DNA of 64,000 nucleotides from Gordionus sp. m RMFG-2023 (taxonomy: Eukaryota; Nematomorpha; Gordioida; Chordodea; Parachordodidae). How positions within the stretch are numbered: position 1 is the stretch's first letter; each line of letters begins with the position of its first letter. This document shows, piece after piece, positions 11,764 to 23,985 of the stretch. Location: contig NC_088775.1 of the NCBI RefSeq assembly GCF_954871325.1, forward strand, positions 6,983,561 to 7,047,560, in the 5' to 3' direction. The translations under genes were made by a program, and so were the position numbers. Below the pieces are notes generated by a model. The model made no database searches and was not told the DNA's origin. It saw only the letters and a list, made by a program, of their open reading frames with translations.

Positions 11764-13027
11764 GAATAAATGGTGGTTAAACGAAGTAAGATTTTATTTT
11801 AATTTAATACAATATTGAAATTAAATAAAGCAATCAATTAAGATTAAACGTTATGTTATAATAAAAAGAAATTATGTTGTAAATATATAATTTAATTTAT
11901 GATGAAAAATGGAAATTATTTTTGATCTTCTTTGAGAATGCTCAAGTAAGATTTATGATTAAATTTCATCTATTTTGTATCCATTTATTTAGCTAAATAT
12001 ATGATAAAATATTATACATAAAAAATATAATTAAAATTTATCAAATCATTCTATTTGTTCCTCGAACTCGAAGAGTTAACATTAATATTATTAATACAAA
12101 TCAATTATGAGGATTACTTAATTAATCAGTTGTCCGCGTTAACCCAACTCCCAATAGTTTTGAATGTGATTGTAAAAGTTAGTAATCATAAGGAATAAAT
12201 CCATGTAAGAGCTGAATAATATTCCCAACAATTTCATCTTATGAATTAGGGAGGGGATTGATTGCTCGATATTTATTTTTCAAGACTTCAAAATAATTTT
12301 CGCTGGGATATTTATCTGAGATATGGTGGTAGGGATTCAATCATACCTTTGTGCATCGATAAGATGATGGATAGATGCATTATTCATTATAATAATTGAA
12401 GCCGGTGGTAAAGTACTAATAAGCTCTATCATAGAATCACGGAATAATACCCCATTATAAGTTCCTTCGATTATTTTATAATGGATTACGATCAATTCAA
12501 AAGTACAAAATATGCTCCTTGGAGGATGGGATTTTTATTGAATATTAATAGCCCCGGAAGTATCCCTTCTATCAGGTTTTCCAGCTCTTTTTTTAGACCA
12601 ACACATATTTTTCATATATTCATTAATGTTTGTTTTCTTTTTGGATTACCAGGGGGCAAATTTTATTATCTCTTGGATAGTAAAGAGTGTTATTTTCCAT
12701 TAATAAGCTAATAATATATCTTTCAATTATGGAAGAATCTTTTTTCCAACTCCCTCTTTTTTGAATATTATATTCTTTTAGAGGATCTCCATTTATATTT
12801 GGGAATGTGTTGCGTTTAAATTTATGAACCGATGTCGTAGATATTTCAATCGTATTTTGCGATGTCTTTAATTTTCATTTGTTGTTTTTCAGACACTGAT
12901 AACATTTTATTAACTATAACCATTTTTTCTTTGTTCCAATATTTGTGTATTCTTTTTGGTATTTGAATTCTCGATGATTTCAATATGTATTAAATTGAAA
13001 TAAAATCTTACTTTGTTTACCCACTTG
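11764..13027 (-). mobile_element. Tc1/mariner element, copy 1 (minus, broken)
   Basis: A 1.26 kb element flanked by TA on both sides. Its inner terminus (complement of 12985-13027) reads CAAGTGGGTAAACAAAGTAA and its outer terminus at 11764 is a diverged copy. The minus-strand transposase relic shows an N-terminal helix-turn-helix region (KIKDIAKY), a linker with KPDRRDTSGAINI, and a segment MNNASIHH, where Tc1/IS630-type enzymes normally have a catalytic Asp in M-D-N-A. The block holding the first catalytic Asp (LDETG) is deleted. The frame is broken several times. It forms an inverted pair with the copy at 13062-14302. Confidence 0.8.
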
Positions 13028-13061
13028 TATTATATATTTAATAATGTAACTAGCCTCACTG

Positions 13062-14302
13062 TAAAATGTTATCAATGCCTCAAAAACAACAAACGAAAAT
13101 CAAAGACATCGCAAAATACTATGAAATGTCTACAACATCGGTCCATAAATTTAGATGTGACACATTCCCAGATATAAATGGAGATCCTTTAAAAGAATAT
13201 AGTATTCAAAAAAGGGGGTAAAAAAAGATACTTCCATAATTGAAAGACGCATCATAAATTTATTGATGGATAATAATACTCTTACAATCCAGGAGATAAT
13301 AGAAAATTTACCTCCTGGTAGTCCAAAAACGAAAACAACAATTAGCAAATATATAAAAAATATAGGTTGGTCGAAAAAAAGAGGCAAGGAGCCTGATAGA
13401 AGAAATACTCCTGGGGTAATCAATATTAGTCAAATCTATTGTGTAAAGATCTTAAATACCCCAAGAGAAAAATTATATTTCTTAGATGAAACTGGAATAA
13501 ACTTGCACGTTGTCGCCTGGGGCACCATACAATGTCCGTCCAATAATAAAAATTCCATCTTCCAAGGGTAAAAATGTAAGCATACTATAAAACAATTGGA
13601 ATCAAGGGGTCGTTAACATTATAATCGATGCTTACAAAGGTATAATTGAATACCTACCACCATATTCACCTCAGCTAAATCTTATCAAAAATTTTTTTGA
13701 GTCTTGAAAAATAAATATCGAGCAATCAATCCCCGCCCTAATTTAAGAGATGAAACTGCTGGAAATATTATTCAGCTCTCACATGGATTTATTCTTTATG
13801 ATTTTACTAACTTTTACAAACACATGCATTTGGAGTTGGGTTATGGCGGACAATTGATTAATTAAGTAATCCTCATAATTGATTTGTATTAAAAATTTTA
13901 ATGTTAACTCTTTTATGTTCTAAAAAGGTACCATAATCGAGTTTGAGTAACAAATGGAATGATTAATTACATTTTTTATGTATATCTCTTATCGAAATTA
14001 TTATAAAAGTTTATATAGTATTATTAAATTTTTATCAAAATAAATTCGTTTAAAAAATTCTAAAAATTTTTCAAATAAATGACTTTTTACAAAAAAAATT
14101 TAGAATTTTAAGATGAACATCTTACTAGCATTATTCTCAAAGAAGATCAAAAAAATTTTTTCATCTTTCATCATAAATTAAATTATACATTTAATATTTT
14201 CTTTTTATAATTCGTTTAATCTTAATTAATTGCTTTCCATATTTAATTTCAATATTGTATTAAATTAAAATAAAATCTTACTTTGTTTACCCCCTTTTAT
14301 TG
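13062..14302 (+). mobile_element. Tc1/mariner element, copy 2 (plus, broken)
   Basis: Second copy of the same family, facing copy 1 across only ~35 bp. Its right terminus at 14302 reads as the complement of CAATAAAAGGGGGTAAACAA and is followed by TA. The left ~120 bp, with the left terminus, is missing. Reading from 13066, an HTH part (KIKDIAKYYEMSTTSVHKF) is followed in another frame (13263-13571) by a linker and LDETGINLH, the first catalytic Asp motif of Tc1/IS630 transposases. Then PPYSPQLNLI, the third acidic motif region, appears at ~13651-13690, where the usual Glu is not kept. The stretch with the second Asp is deleted. Nonfunctional. Confidence 0.85.
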
Positions 14303-15684
14303 TATAATGGCACTCATTTTATGTGTAAATTAAAATTAAAAATTATTCCAAGAAATCGTATGATATGTAAACCAACCAACAATAACAAACATCATTTCAA
14401 ATATATAATTTAAAAAGCAGACGAAGATTTTTTTTAAAAAAAATTATTAATGTAAATGACGATCATTGTATAAAAAAATTATTTTTAATTAAATTTGAAG
14501 TGACAACGGAAAAGGTATTTATTTTTAATTGTATTTCAAAAAAAATAAAATGTGAAATACTAATAAAATTAAAATACATCATTGTGCGTGGACAAGAAGT
14601 GTTTAATGATTGTGAAGTGGTTCTAACCGTTGGCTTAGCTGAGAGGAATTAAAATCCTTATATAATGTAATGCAAAGGTCATTTATAATATTTTTTCATA
14701 ACTTAGCCAGACCTTGTTCCTCAATAGCTATATATTCCCTCAGACCTTCACCATCTAAAAAAGCATTCAATTAATTAAATTTAATGTGGAAGTTCCGAAT
14801 GATTTTTAGAAAGAATATGCTAAAAAAAATTAAGAGCTATTATTGAATTCGCGTGGCTTTACGCCATTGCAACGATCCATAAATTTTCTCGATAAAAGTA
14901 CAGACTCAAACTCCTAGTTTTTTTTTGATCACTATTATTTAATGTCTAAAATATTTTAATTAAACCCTGCTGCGGCGGTAACAGATCAAGCCAATTCATC
15001 GAAAATAAAAATACTGCCATAAAAATTTTTTAACAATGGCAAGTGAGTTCGTCCATTGATTATTGACAATTTTTAACTATGAATATGATATTCAATTTTA
15101 ATCAATTTTATTTATATCATTATTGCCTGCTCTAAATACGTAACGTTTTCAGGTTAGACAAGTTTCGGGTAGGCTACAATAAAATTTACACATCACAAAA
15201 CGGCAACAAGCTTAATTCGTCTAGACAGCTGCTTATATTCAATTGATGAACAGACGTGTATATTTATCGATATAAAAACACAGAAACAGATAATATAATC
15301 TGGCAAACAAATTAGGCATATCTAATTCTTTATAAAACCCTTACATCTGGCTTATTTTTCCAGATCCAAGATGTAAAAAAAATTGAGGATACGAATCCAA
15401 TCCGATTCGAGATAAATTTATTGGACTGTTTGAAGAGTATGGCGTTAATTCGTGAAAAAGAATGATGAAAACAAAATATTCAAAAATTTTGCCGAGTCCA
15501 AATCGTGCTGGATCAAAATTTTAAAATGGAGGTCCCAGTCCGCCCAACCGACTCCGAATGCATTCTTAACAGATTCGGATAATGTGCGTGGATGGGCAAG
15601 TACGTGCAAACGATGCCGCCATGTGCGCGCTAAATATGAAACTCAGTCATTTTATTATAAATTATTTGTATATTACTAATAAAT
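14303..15684. other. AT-rich non-coding DNA with one GC-richer patch
   Basis: No gene recognised. 15480-15660 is GC-richer and carries a 75-codon plus-strand frame from 15452 with C-x2-C-R-H. It shows no family resemblance, and nearby GATCCGA-like strings suggest a transposon-end relic instead. Confidence 0.4.
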
Positions 15685-16115
15685 ATAATTGCATAAATAT
15701 TATAGAATCGAAATTCATACACCCCAATAATACCTAATTCGTTATTTTATGATCTTTTAGGCAAAATTTGGGGGTTTTTAAGAGTTGCTGAATTAATTTT
15801 CGCGCCAACAACCAGTTTGTTCACTAGCCTAGCAAAATAATCATCATTTTTTTTTAAAATTAGACAAATTGCGTTTTATTTTTCTTATTATAAATGATAA
15901 AATTGAAAATAAATCATTTATATTATCAATTGTTTTTTTTTAAAGCAATAAATTTTAATTTTTTTACAAAAATGAATTAAAATTTTTTTTAATCGCTCTA
16001 AAAAATGTGTACTAAGATGAATAGAGAACATCGAACTTTAAAGATACAATTTTATTTCTTTATATAGCAGAGACCCGTAGGCCCGGCAGAATTGGGAGTA
16101 TATAAATAAAATAGG
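15685..16115 (+). repeat. ~430 bp direct repeat, copy 1
   Basis: Starts TTGCATAAATATTATAGAAT and runs through tagacaaatt..cattttattttt, a TATTATCAATTGTTTTT block, GATGAATAGAGAA.ATCGAACTTTAA and ends in GCCCGGCAGAATTGG. The same order of blocks recurs at 17815-18215. Non-coding. It could be a transposon family or a segmental duplication. Confidence 0.7.
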
Positions 16116-16203
16116 TAGTACATTTAGAATAAGTTTTAACAAATACAAGCTGCCAATTTATTATAATAAAAAATTCATTTAGCAACTCTAGAGGACCAAC
16201 TTT

Positions 16204-16810
16204 TTTATAATAATAGCACACACAAATTGAGTGTTTCAAATGCTGCGTTGCAAACGCAAATAATGCATTTCAAATGGTATCGTGCAAATTAGTTAAGCCA
16301 TTTGGCGTTAGAAGCCATTTTAACTCTTTGTAAACCACTTGAAAAATAATAAATTTAAACTTATCTTCTTTATTGTATGAAACCACCAAAATATTAAAAT
16401 TAAATATATTTTTAATCATTCCAATTTACTACACAAGTTATATTCTCCTGATATGGCTGGGGGAGGAGAGTGTCAATATGATACCACTTTTTTAAAAATT
16501 TCCATTTTTGATTGAAAAAATTATCTTTTCCCAATGGAGAGGGCTAAAAAACGCAAACGGATTTGCCTTTTATAATATTTTATATTCATTCATCCTTGCA
16601 TATAGATAGGTCTACCACATTTCGCGAGAAAGCCTACAAAACAATAATAAAGGGGTGGGGGGGGGGATCTCCTATTGTTTATACATATAAATTTAATCAT
16701 ATAAAATGTAATAAAGTAATTTATCTTTTAAAATGGAATATTTAGGAATTAATGAGAAGGGAGACGTTAATATAATTTACAAAAACCATTTCGAATTGAC
16801 GATACTCTAA
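16204..16810. repeat. MITE family C, copy 1 (right end diverged)
   Basis: Left terminus TAATAGCACACACAAATTGA, followed by tttcaaatgctgcgttgcaa and tcgtgcaaatt, matches the copy at 21836-22247. Interior blocks (aaaacgcaaac.g.tttgc; ggaatattta.gaatta) also match in order. The right inverted terminus is not recognisable. A G10 run lies inside at 16657-16666. Confidence 0.5.
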
Positions 16811-17814
16811 GGCGTTCCTAGATTTAAACACTTATTTTTAAACTAAGAAAGTACGGCATGCAAATTTTCAGTTTGCGCGCACTGTTAAGGAGGTGGCCGA
16901 ATTTTTCAAAAATAAAAAATCATTATAACTTTATAGATAATATTAAATGAAGTTTTTGCCTTTAAATAATTCAAATTTCGATTTTAATAATAATGAAATA
17001 TAATTTATTGATGTTTAGCGAAATAATTTTAATATTTTTCTTATATCTAAAATACGTTTATAAGTTTTTAGCGCCATCTTGCGGATATATATTTATAGAT
17101 TAATGTCAAAAGAGAGAGGAGTAATAATTTTTTTTAAATTCAAATTATTTTTATATATTAATTAATTTATAATATTTATTTAAAACGAATATAATAATTA
17201 ATAAATACCTAAAAATATTTTCTTCCATTTTTTTAAAATTAATAATCCGATAAAGAGAGCTTAATTTATTTTGAAATCATAGGTTATAAATATGAAGCGT
17301 ATTTTCTCATACTATTTATTATATATTTGATTTATCAATAGGGTTGAAAAAAATAAGGGTTGAAAAATAAGGGTCATCCCGCAACCCATTATAATGTTAA
17401 GTTAATTAAGATCTAAAAGTTACTTTCAAACAATTTTATAAAAAAAAAAATTCAAAGATTTTGATCTTTGAAAAATGCTTAAATTCCTGAATGTTTTTTT
17501 TGTAAAAAATTTATGAATGACAAATTTTTTCTGGTTTCATTTTTGCATACTTTATTTAATATTGGAAGTCAATAGTTTTAAAAGTCCCTTAAAAATTGCA
17601 TTTTAAATTTGATGAGTGAATCGTTAGTGACTGACAACATGTAATATAAAAGTATACAATGAAATTTAACCAAAAATATAAAGTTTGACAGAAAGTTTCA
17701 ACTATCCCAATGTCTGTAAATAATTCGATCGAATTATTGGATTTGGAACTAAGCAGACAAATCTTGTTGATTGTATATAATGTTATTTTTATATTTTAGG
17801 CATCTAATATATAT

Positions 17815-18215
17815 ATATATTTGCATAAATATTATAGAATTCATATTCATCAAACTGTTTATTCACACGAACGAACCTTATTTAAATGAAGTTCCTGGAG
17901 TTTTTTGAAAGCTGCCGAATTAATTTCCACTCTGAACAGCCGGTCTTAGCAAGAAGCAAAACAATCTTATTTTTTTAGAGTAGACAAATTACATTTTATT
18001 TTTCTAATTATTATAAACGATTGAAATTGAAAATCATTTTTATTATCAATTGTTTTTCTAAGTAATAAATTTTAATTTTTTTTTAAATAAAAGAATTGGA
18101 AAATTTTTTAATCGTTTTTAAAAAATTTGTAGTAAGATGAATAGAGAATATCGAACTTTAACGATATAATTTTATTTCTTAAGCCGTAGGCCGGGCTCAG
18201 AATTGGCGATACGTA
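17815..18215 (+). repeat. ~430 bp direct repeat, copy 2
   Basis: Same order of blocks as 15685-16115, beginning TTGCATAAATATTATAGAAT and ending GGCCGGGCTCAGAATTGGCG. Lies in the centre of the large inverted repeat. Confidence 0.7.
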
Positions 18216-18222
18216 TATAAAT

Positions 18223-18388
18223 TAGTGTTGTTAAACGGCTCGTTTTGAGCCGATTTTTAAAAACGGCTAACTCGATATTTTATTAGGAAAAATAATATGC
18301 AAGCCTTAAGATTTTCTCATAATCTGGCTAAAATATTGAGTTAACCATTTTAAAAAATAGGCTTATATTGAGCCGTTTAACAACATTA
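18223..18388. mobile_element. MITE family A with 8-bp target duplication
   Basis: A 166 bp element with terminal inverted repeats TAGTGTTGTTAAACGGCTC and its complement GAGCCGTTTAACAACATTA. The flanks ATATAAAT and ACATAAAT agree at 7 of 8 positions. An 8-bp target duplication and TAGTGTTG-type ends point to the hAT superfamily. Inserted in the centre of the large inverted repeat, so younger than it. Confidence 0.8.
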
Positions 18389-19930
18389 ACATAAATAAAA
18401 TATGTATTACAGTTAAAATGAGTTTAATTAACAAATAATTATATTATTTTGTAAAAAAAATATGAGTTGTTGAATCTCTTCAATTCTTTCAGTGTGCCTA
18501 AAATACGAAAATAATATTATATATAAACGAAAAGATTTCTCAGCTTAATTCCAATAGATGGATTTATTTACAGACACTGGAATCGTTAAAAACTTTTTAT
18601 CAAACTAAATTTTTGGCTGAACCCTATTGTATATTTTTTATATTACATGTTGACATTAACGATTCACTCATCAAATCAAATGCAATTTTTAAGGGTTTAA
18701 AACAAATCATTGACTTCCAACATCATTAGTATAAGTAAAAATGAAATCAGAAAAAAATTGTCATTTCTTCCATATAAAATATTTTTTACAAAAAAAAACG
18801 TTCAAGAAATTAAACATTTTTCAGGTATCAGATTCTTAGCGCGATCTGCCCAAGGGATATTTATCCCAAATGTTAATAACTTTTTTCAAATAGTAACCAG
18901 AAATTTTCTACTGGGGAGAGAGAGGGCGTTCTTTTAATTTATAAAATAATAATTTTGGCGATTTTCCCTCAAATTTATTATTCCGAGGATTTTTTTTTCG
19001 TCAAGATGAATCTAATAAAATAATTTTTTCAGGAAGTTTTTTAAAGCATAGCAAGTATCGGTGAAAAAATTGTAAGCCCGATAAAAATGGCTACATCACG
19101 TCTGAATCAAAACATTGATATTTTAACGCGCAAAATATTTTGAAGTGGGATATTCGCTTGGATAACTGGGAAATTTAAATTGGAAGAAAAATTGTCCTTT
19201 TATATTAATTGAGCCAATAATTCTCAGCCGAAAGGAAATTTTCGTATCCAAATAAACATAAAACATTTTTTATGTTTTGCAAGCGACCAGAGAATTTTTT
19301 TTTTCATATAATTTTGAAATTTTTATTATTATTAATAAATCCAAACAATTTTGGTAAGCCAACATAATTAACCGTAATCGTCAATTTTTTTAAGATCGAA
19401 TCGCGTGGCTCATGATTTATCAAATAAATTTGGAGTTCTTAATTAATTTATAAATTATGATGGGCTGCGGGGTTAGTGTACCCTTAATGCAGCCCTATCC
19501 AAAAATCGAATGATGGGTGAATAAAATTGTTTCATATTTATAACTTGTGATTTCAAAATAAATTAAACTTTCTTTATCGAATTATTAATTTATTATGAAA
19601 TGGAAGAAAATATTTAGGTATTTATTAATTTTTATATACGTATTAAATAAATATGATAAATTAGTTAATATATAAAAATAATTTGAATTTTAAAAAAAAT
19701 TATTTAAATAATTTATTTTTACATTAATCTCTAAATATAAATCCGCAAGATGGCGCTATAGAGTTCAAATTTTTTTTTAAATATATGATAAATATTAAAG
19801 GTTTAATTATTTCGATAAACATGAATTTTTTAAAAAAATAGAAATTTGAATTATTTAAATGCAAAAAGCTTCATATCTAAATATAGTTGTGTTTACTAAT
19901 TTATTTTCTTTTTTTGAAAAATTCGGATAA

Positions 19931-20497
19931 AAGATTACTTTGAATATTTGGCTTAATTTATTTAGAAATATTTTAAAAAAATATAAAGAACTCAAAGTTG
20001 TTCAAAAATAGGTACACTTTTTTTCGTTAAAAACGATGATTGTCCATGCCTAGAAAAAAAATATGCCAATATTATTTTTTCCCTCTACTTAATTATCTCA
20101 TTTCAAAGCATCAGATTGGCTGATACATCATTTAATATAATATAAGAACAATAAAGGTGGTTAAAGATAAAGAATGGCTTACTCGGATTAACCGATTTCG
20201 TCTATGTTGTAATAAGACTTGCTAAACAGCGATCAAATTTTTGATAAACAACGAAAAATTTTCAAATAAAAATAAGAAAACATTTTTAAAATATCAAAAG
20301 GAGAAATCCCGCGAACATTTTATTTTGTATATAAATCCTCTAGACAATAAATTCAAATATTATACTATAACCATATATTGATATGCTATGTAATTGAAAG
20401 ATAAGAATCTAAATCGGTCTGCACACATGGTTACTTGTACTGTAGGAGCTTACAAGTCATAATCAATTTTAAATGACGTTTCTTCAATAAATTATCC

Positions 20498-20534
<37 letters not shown>

Positions 20535-20785
20535 AACCATGATCAATGAGCTGTCATGATCACTATAATAATTATGCACTTTAATTATATTCTTTAAACT
20601 ATAATAACATTACGAATAACGTTACATGTTGCAACTACAACCAATGATATATAATATACCACCAGATTAGTACATTCAAAATACATTAAAAAATGTATAG
20701 AGATAGGAATTTGTAGCGTCATGGTATGTACATAAATGGCATTTAATAAATTTATTTAACATTCATTCACTACTCGTAAGGCTTA
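19931..20785. other. AT-rich non-coding DNA with a (TA)n microsatellite
   Basis: A run of ~14 TA units occupies about 20504-20531. Nothing else defined. Confidence 0.6.
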
Positions 20786-20829
20786 TAGAAGTAACGATAT
20801 ATATGCATCGGTAAATAATGACAAATTTA

Positions 20830-20986
20830 AACATATATTAACCCTACCCAATATTTCTTTAACCTCCAAACTTGCCCTAATTTTACATTCAAAACGCGCC
20901 AGAGTCGTGCAGCGTCCAGTGACATATAACACGACCTTACCAACACTAAAGATTTGTTCATTTAAATTAAAGTCAGATGCTAACAT
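20830..20986 (-). CDS. possible coding exon, unrecognised
   Basis: The minus strand reads an open, well-mixed peptide (NLNEQIFSVGKVVLYVTGRC, then TTLARFECKIRASLE) in a patch of higher G+C, unlike the Lys/Asn/Phe-only shadows of AT-rich DNA. A possible 3' splice site ATGTTAG lies at ~20976 and possible donors GAG|GTTAAA or TTGG|GTAGGG near 20858 and 20841. A start at ATG 20986 is possible but has no support beyond the frame. I do not recognise the family and found no partner exon nearby. Confidence 0.3.
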
Positions 20987-20989
20987 GCC

Positions 20990-21835
20990 ATTTTAGTTTC
21001 AAAACTTTTCAAAAAAATCAGTCTTATTTATTTACAGAAATTGTTATATGGGAAACCAAAACGGATGTGTAACCAACTGTTTTGTAATAATTGACGCTTC
21101 AATCAAAATATATTCAAAATCTAATTTTCTTTTGGATATTAAAAAAAATTTAAGACGTTATCTAATATTTTATTAAAAAAACACATAAATGCTATACACA
21201 TCCTTGGCTAGGATTTTGCCGAAAAGGATAATAGCAATACTAAATTTCACCATTTTTAAATATGTATAAAACTTTTTAGTCAGCGTGTGAAAATAATAAC
21301 CAATTTGATTTTAATCGATTTATATTAAGTAAATATAATTAATTATCAAAATTTATCACTTACAAAATGAGTGTAATAAATCAATATCTTGATTTTGGAA
21401 AAGCGTCACAAAGATACTCAAACTTATGCAAATCTAAATAGCCTAAACTTCTGGATAAAGGTATATAGACGGCTAAACAGACTACACTGTTTAGAAATAA
21501 GACGAACTAGGACACGGCCTTCCATTTTAATACGAAAAAATATATCACATATATAAGTCGGTACCACATAAAATTTTATCGTAATCCCCCCCCCCCGTGC
21601 TTTAAAGATTAATTCATATAAAATACTTTTTTTTAATGATTTTAATGTATCCCTCTTTATATTAATAGTTTTTAAAAAAATAATAATTTTATAATATATA
21701 AAGTTAATCTATATTTAATTAATTAGAGGTCAAACATTCTTTAAAAAAAAGAAGCTTCCTTAACGTCATGGAAATTTTTTTTTAAACAAAATATATATGA
21801 AAATCAAAATTTCCGTTTATTATTTTAAATTAATA
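20990..21835. other. AT-rich non-coding DNA
   Basis: No gene recognised. C11 at 21586-21596. Confidence 0.5.
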
Positions 21836-22247
21836 GTGAGAACAAATTGAGCGTTTCAAACGATGCGTTGCAAGCGCCAATAATGCCTTTCATATGGCCT
21901 CGTGCAAATTGGTAAAATTACTTTGGCGTTAAGCCATTTAGAAAAAACGCAAACAAGTTTGCTTTTTCAATACTTTTTTTTTATCCTTCGACAAGTAATA
22001 TTATATACAAAATTTAATGAAAATAGCTTACTTATATCCTAAAAAGGAATATTTATAAATTAAAGAAATAAGAACGCAAATGATAATATAATTTTCAAAA
22101 ATAAATCCTTATTTTTAGAACTTGTTTAAAATTTTGAATCGACGGATATTAATAAAAAAAAAGACAACCACAATTTAACGCGTTACGTTTTTTTAAATTA
22201 AATTTATGGCAAAACGTAAACGCTCAATTTGTGTGCGCACCATTATA
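21836..22247. mobile_element. MITE family C, copy 2
   Basis: About 410 bp with inverted ends ACAAATTGAGCGTTTC at the left and AAACGCTCAATTTGTGTGCG at the right. ATAGTGAG is present both at 21836 and just after the right end (22244), an exact 8-base direct repeat. The exact termini are ambiguous, because the right end is longer than the left. A related small inverted pair, TCTAATTAAGCG and CGCTTAATTAG, follows at about 22240-22350. Confidence 0.55.
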
Positions 22248-23730
22248 GTGAGATCTAATTAAGCGTTTTCGAAAAAAAATATTTTTTATTAAATTTTGGA
22301 ATGCACATTATTAGCGTATTAAGAACCAAACGCTTAATTAGCTCGCAACATTATACATCAATCAAATTAAATCGGACATTTCCGAGGTTGATAAAAAAAA
22401 ATATTATTTAACCTTATCTTACTATTTATAAAAATATTCTTTATTTTTTTAAAAGAAAAAAAATCTTATCATTAAGAAAAATTCGACAAAAAAACTTATG
22501 CCAGACATTTCCGATTATTATGAATTATTTTGAGCAATTCTAATTAACATTTTTTCTAAAATGGCTATGGCCTTACTTACACTAAGCGAAATTATTTGAA
22601 TGGCATTTACATTAAAAGGTAGTTAGTCGAGCGTTCTGCCATAGACAATAATATTGATTAAAGCTGAATTCAATATACTTACACTTTTAATAAATGAATC
22701 GTCAGTTCATATATAACATTGATCAGGCAAAAATCATGTTAATTTCGGAGTACAAAAATTTTGAAAATTTTAGCTTAAAAATGGTATAGTTGGCTAAAAA
22801 AAACAGGTATCCCCCTGAGATTTTAAAGGCTAGTGGCGCCACTGGCCATGCCCCTAAAAATATGTTTAAATTCACGGCGATTGCGAAATAATATTTTGCA
22901 AAATGACTGTCAATTCGCTTAGTTTGAACAGAACTTATTTAATGTCTACGAGCTAGAAACGCCACTGGTAGAAATAAATAAACTCCAGTATAATATTTCA
23001 AGGGAAAAATATATAGTTTCTAATAGATGGTAATTTCCTAGCTATGTCTTCGTTAGCAATACACTATTTCGAGCATTTAATTTTCGCAACTGTAAACAAT
23101 GCAAACAAGACTTAGCGCATTTTTTTACGCGCATTTATAAAAAATAACATTGTTTTTACAATTCGCGCATTTATTTTTAATTGCCTGCGAAAACGTAACC
23201 TTACGCCCATTTATTTTTACAAAAAAAAAATATGTCAATTTTTTTTGGCATTGTAAAAGTATTATAAAATAGTAAATATAAATTTTTTTTAATTTAAAAA
23301 AAAAATTTGGTGAGGTAATAAAAAGCTGCAGTTTTTGGCGATAAATTTTTCTGTTTCCTTTTTTCCTTCCAAATTTGATAAATTTCCAAATATATTTTAA
23401 AAATAAAATTAAAAAATAATATCATATTATATAAATATATTTTGGATATTCTGTAATTTTAATTAAAACGGTTCAAAGCGCAGATCTAATTTAATCAATA
23501 TTTAATTATAGATATTATATTTAAAGCTGAACCTATATTTAGCGTTTTCAAAAAAATATGTGATCGGGCCGATATTTTTTAAAAACCCGATCCGCTATTT
23601 TCTATTATTTTGTATCTTTTTATGATTGTATATATAATTATATCATTTTTTTTTATTTTATAAATAATTTCATAATAACGAAAGGAAATTACAACTTATT
23701 TGTTGTAATGTTTAACGAGTCACATTAAGC
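22248..23730. other. AT-rich non-coding DNA
   Basis: Contains the small inverted pair noted with the preceding element, a perfect palindrome AGTGGCGCCACT at about 22831-22842, and a patch with repeated GCGCATTT (23110-23220). No gene recognised. Confidence 0.45.
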
Positions 23731-23945
23731 TAGTGTTGTTGAACGCTCGATTTAACCAATTTTTAAAAACATTTTAGCTCAAGATTTTGGCCAAAAAGTA
23801 GATTAATCAAGCTTATTTCTTTTGCCCACATATGGGAGAAAGGTTTGAGCTTCTGTTGGCAAAATTTCGAGGCTTAGGTAATAATATTTTGGCTAAAATC
23901 TTGATTTAGCCCATTTTAAAAATCGGCCGCTGTTTAACAACACTA
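23731..23945. mobile_element. MITE family A with degenerate 8-bp target duplication
   Basis: A 215 bp element, TAGTGTTGTTGAACG...GTTTAACAACACTA. The flanks CATTAAGC and CATTCACC agree at 6 of 8 positions. It lies only 40 bp from the hAT element that follows. Confidence 0.75.
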
Positions 23946-23985
23946 CATTCACCCATAAACATAAAAAACAAAATAGACTTTTAAT

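Larger units (their letters stand above)
16890..19930. repeat. large inverted repeat with unequal arms
   Basis: The left arm at about 16890-17757 reads as the complement of the right arm at about 18538-19930. Matching anchors are gccatcttgcgg (17072) with ccgcaagatggcgc (19745), gatgagtgaatcgtta (17610) with taacgattcactcatc (18658), and tcccgcaaccc (17377) with gggctgcgggg (19465). The right arm carries ~590 bp (about 18840-19430) absent from the left arm. The ~780 bp centre holds the second copy of the 430 bp direct repeat and a family A MITE. No coding frame survives. It may be an old foldback transposon or an inverted duplication. Confidence 0.75.

Noticed and set aside
15452-15679. 75-codon frame with C-x2-C-R-H
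   Set aside because: A single Cys pair with no second ligand pair; the context looks like transposon-end DNA.
18710-18937. 75-codon frame in the right arm of the large inverted repeat
   Set aside because: No counterpart frame is open in the left arm, so it is not the product of a conserved element.
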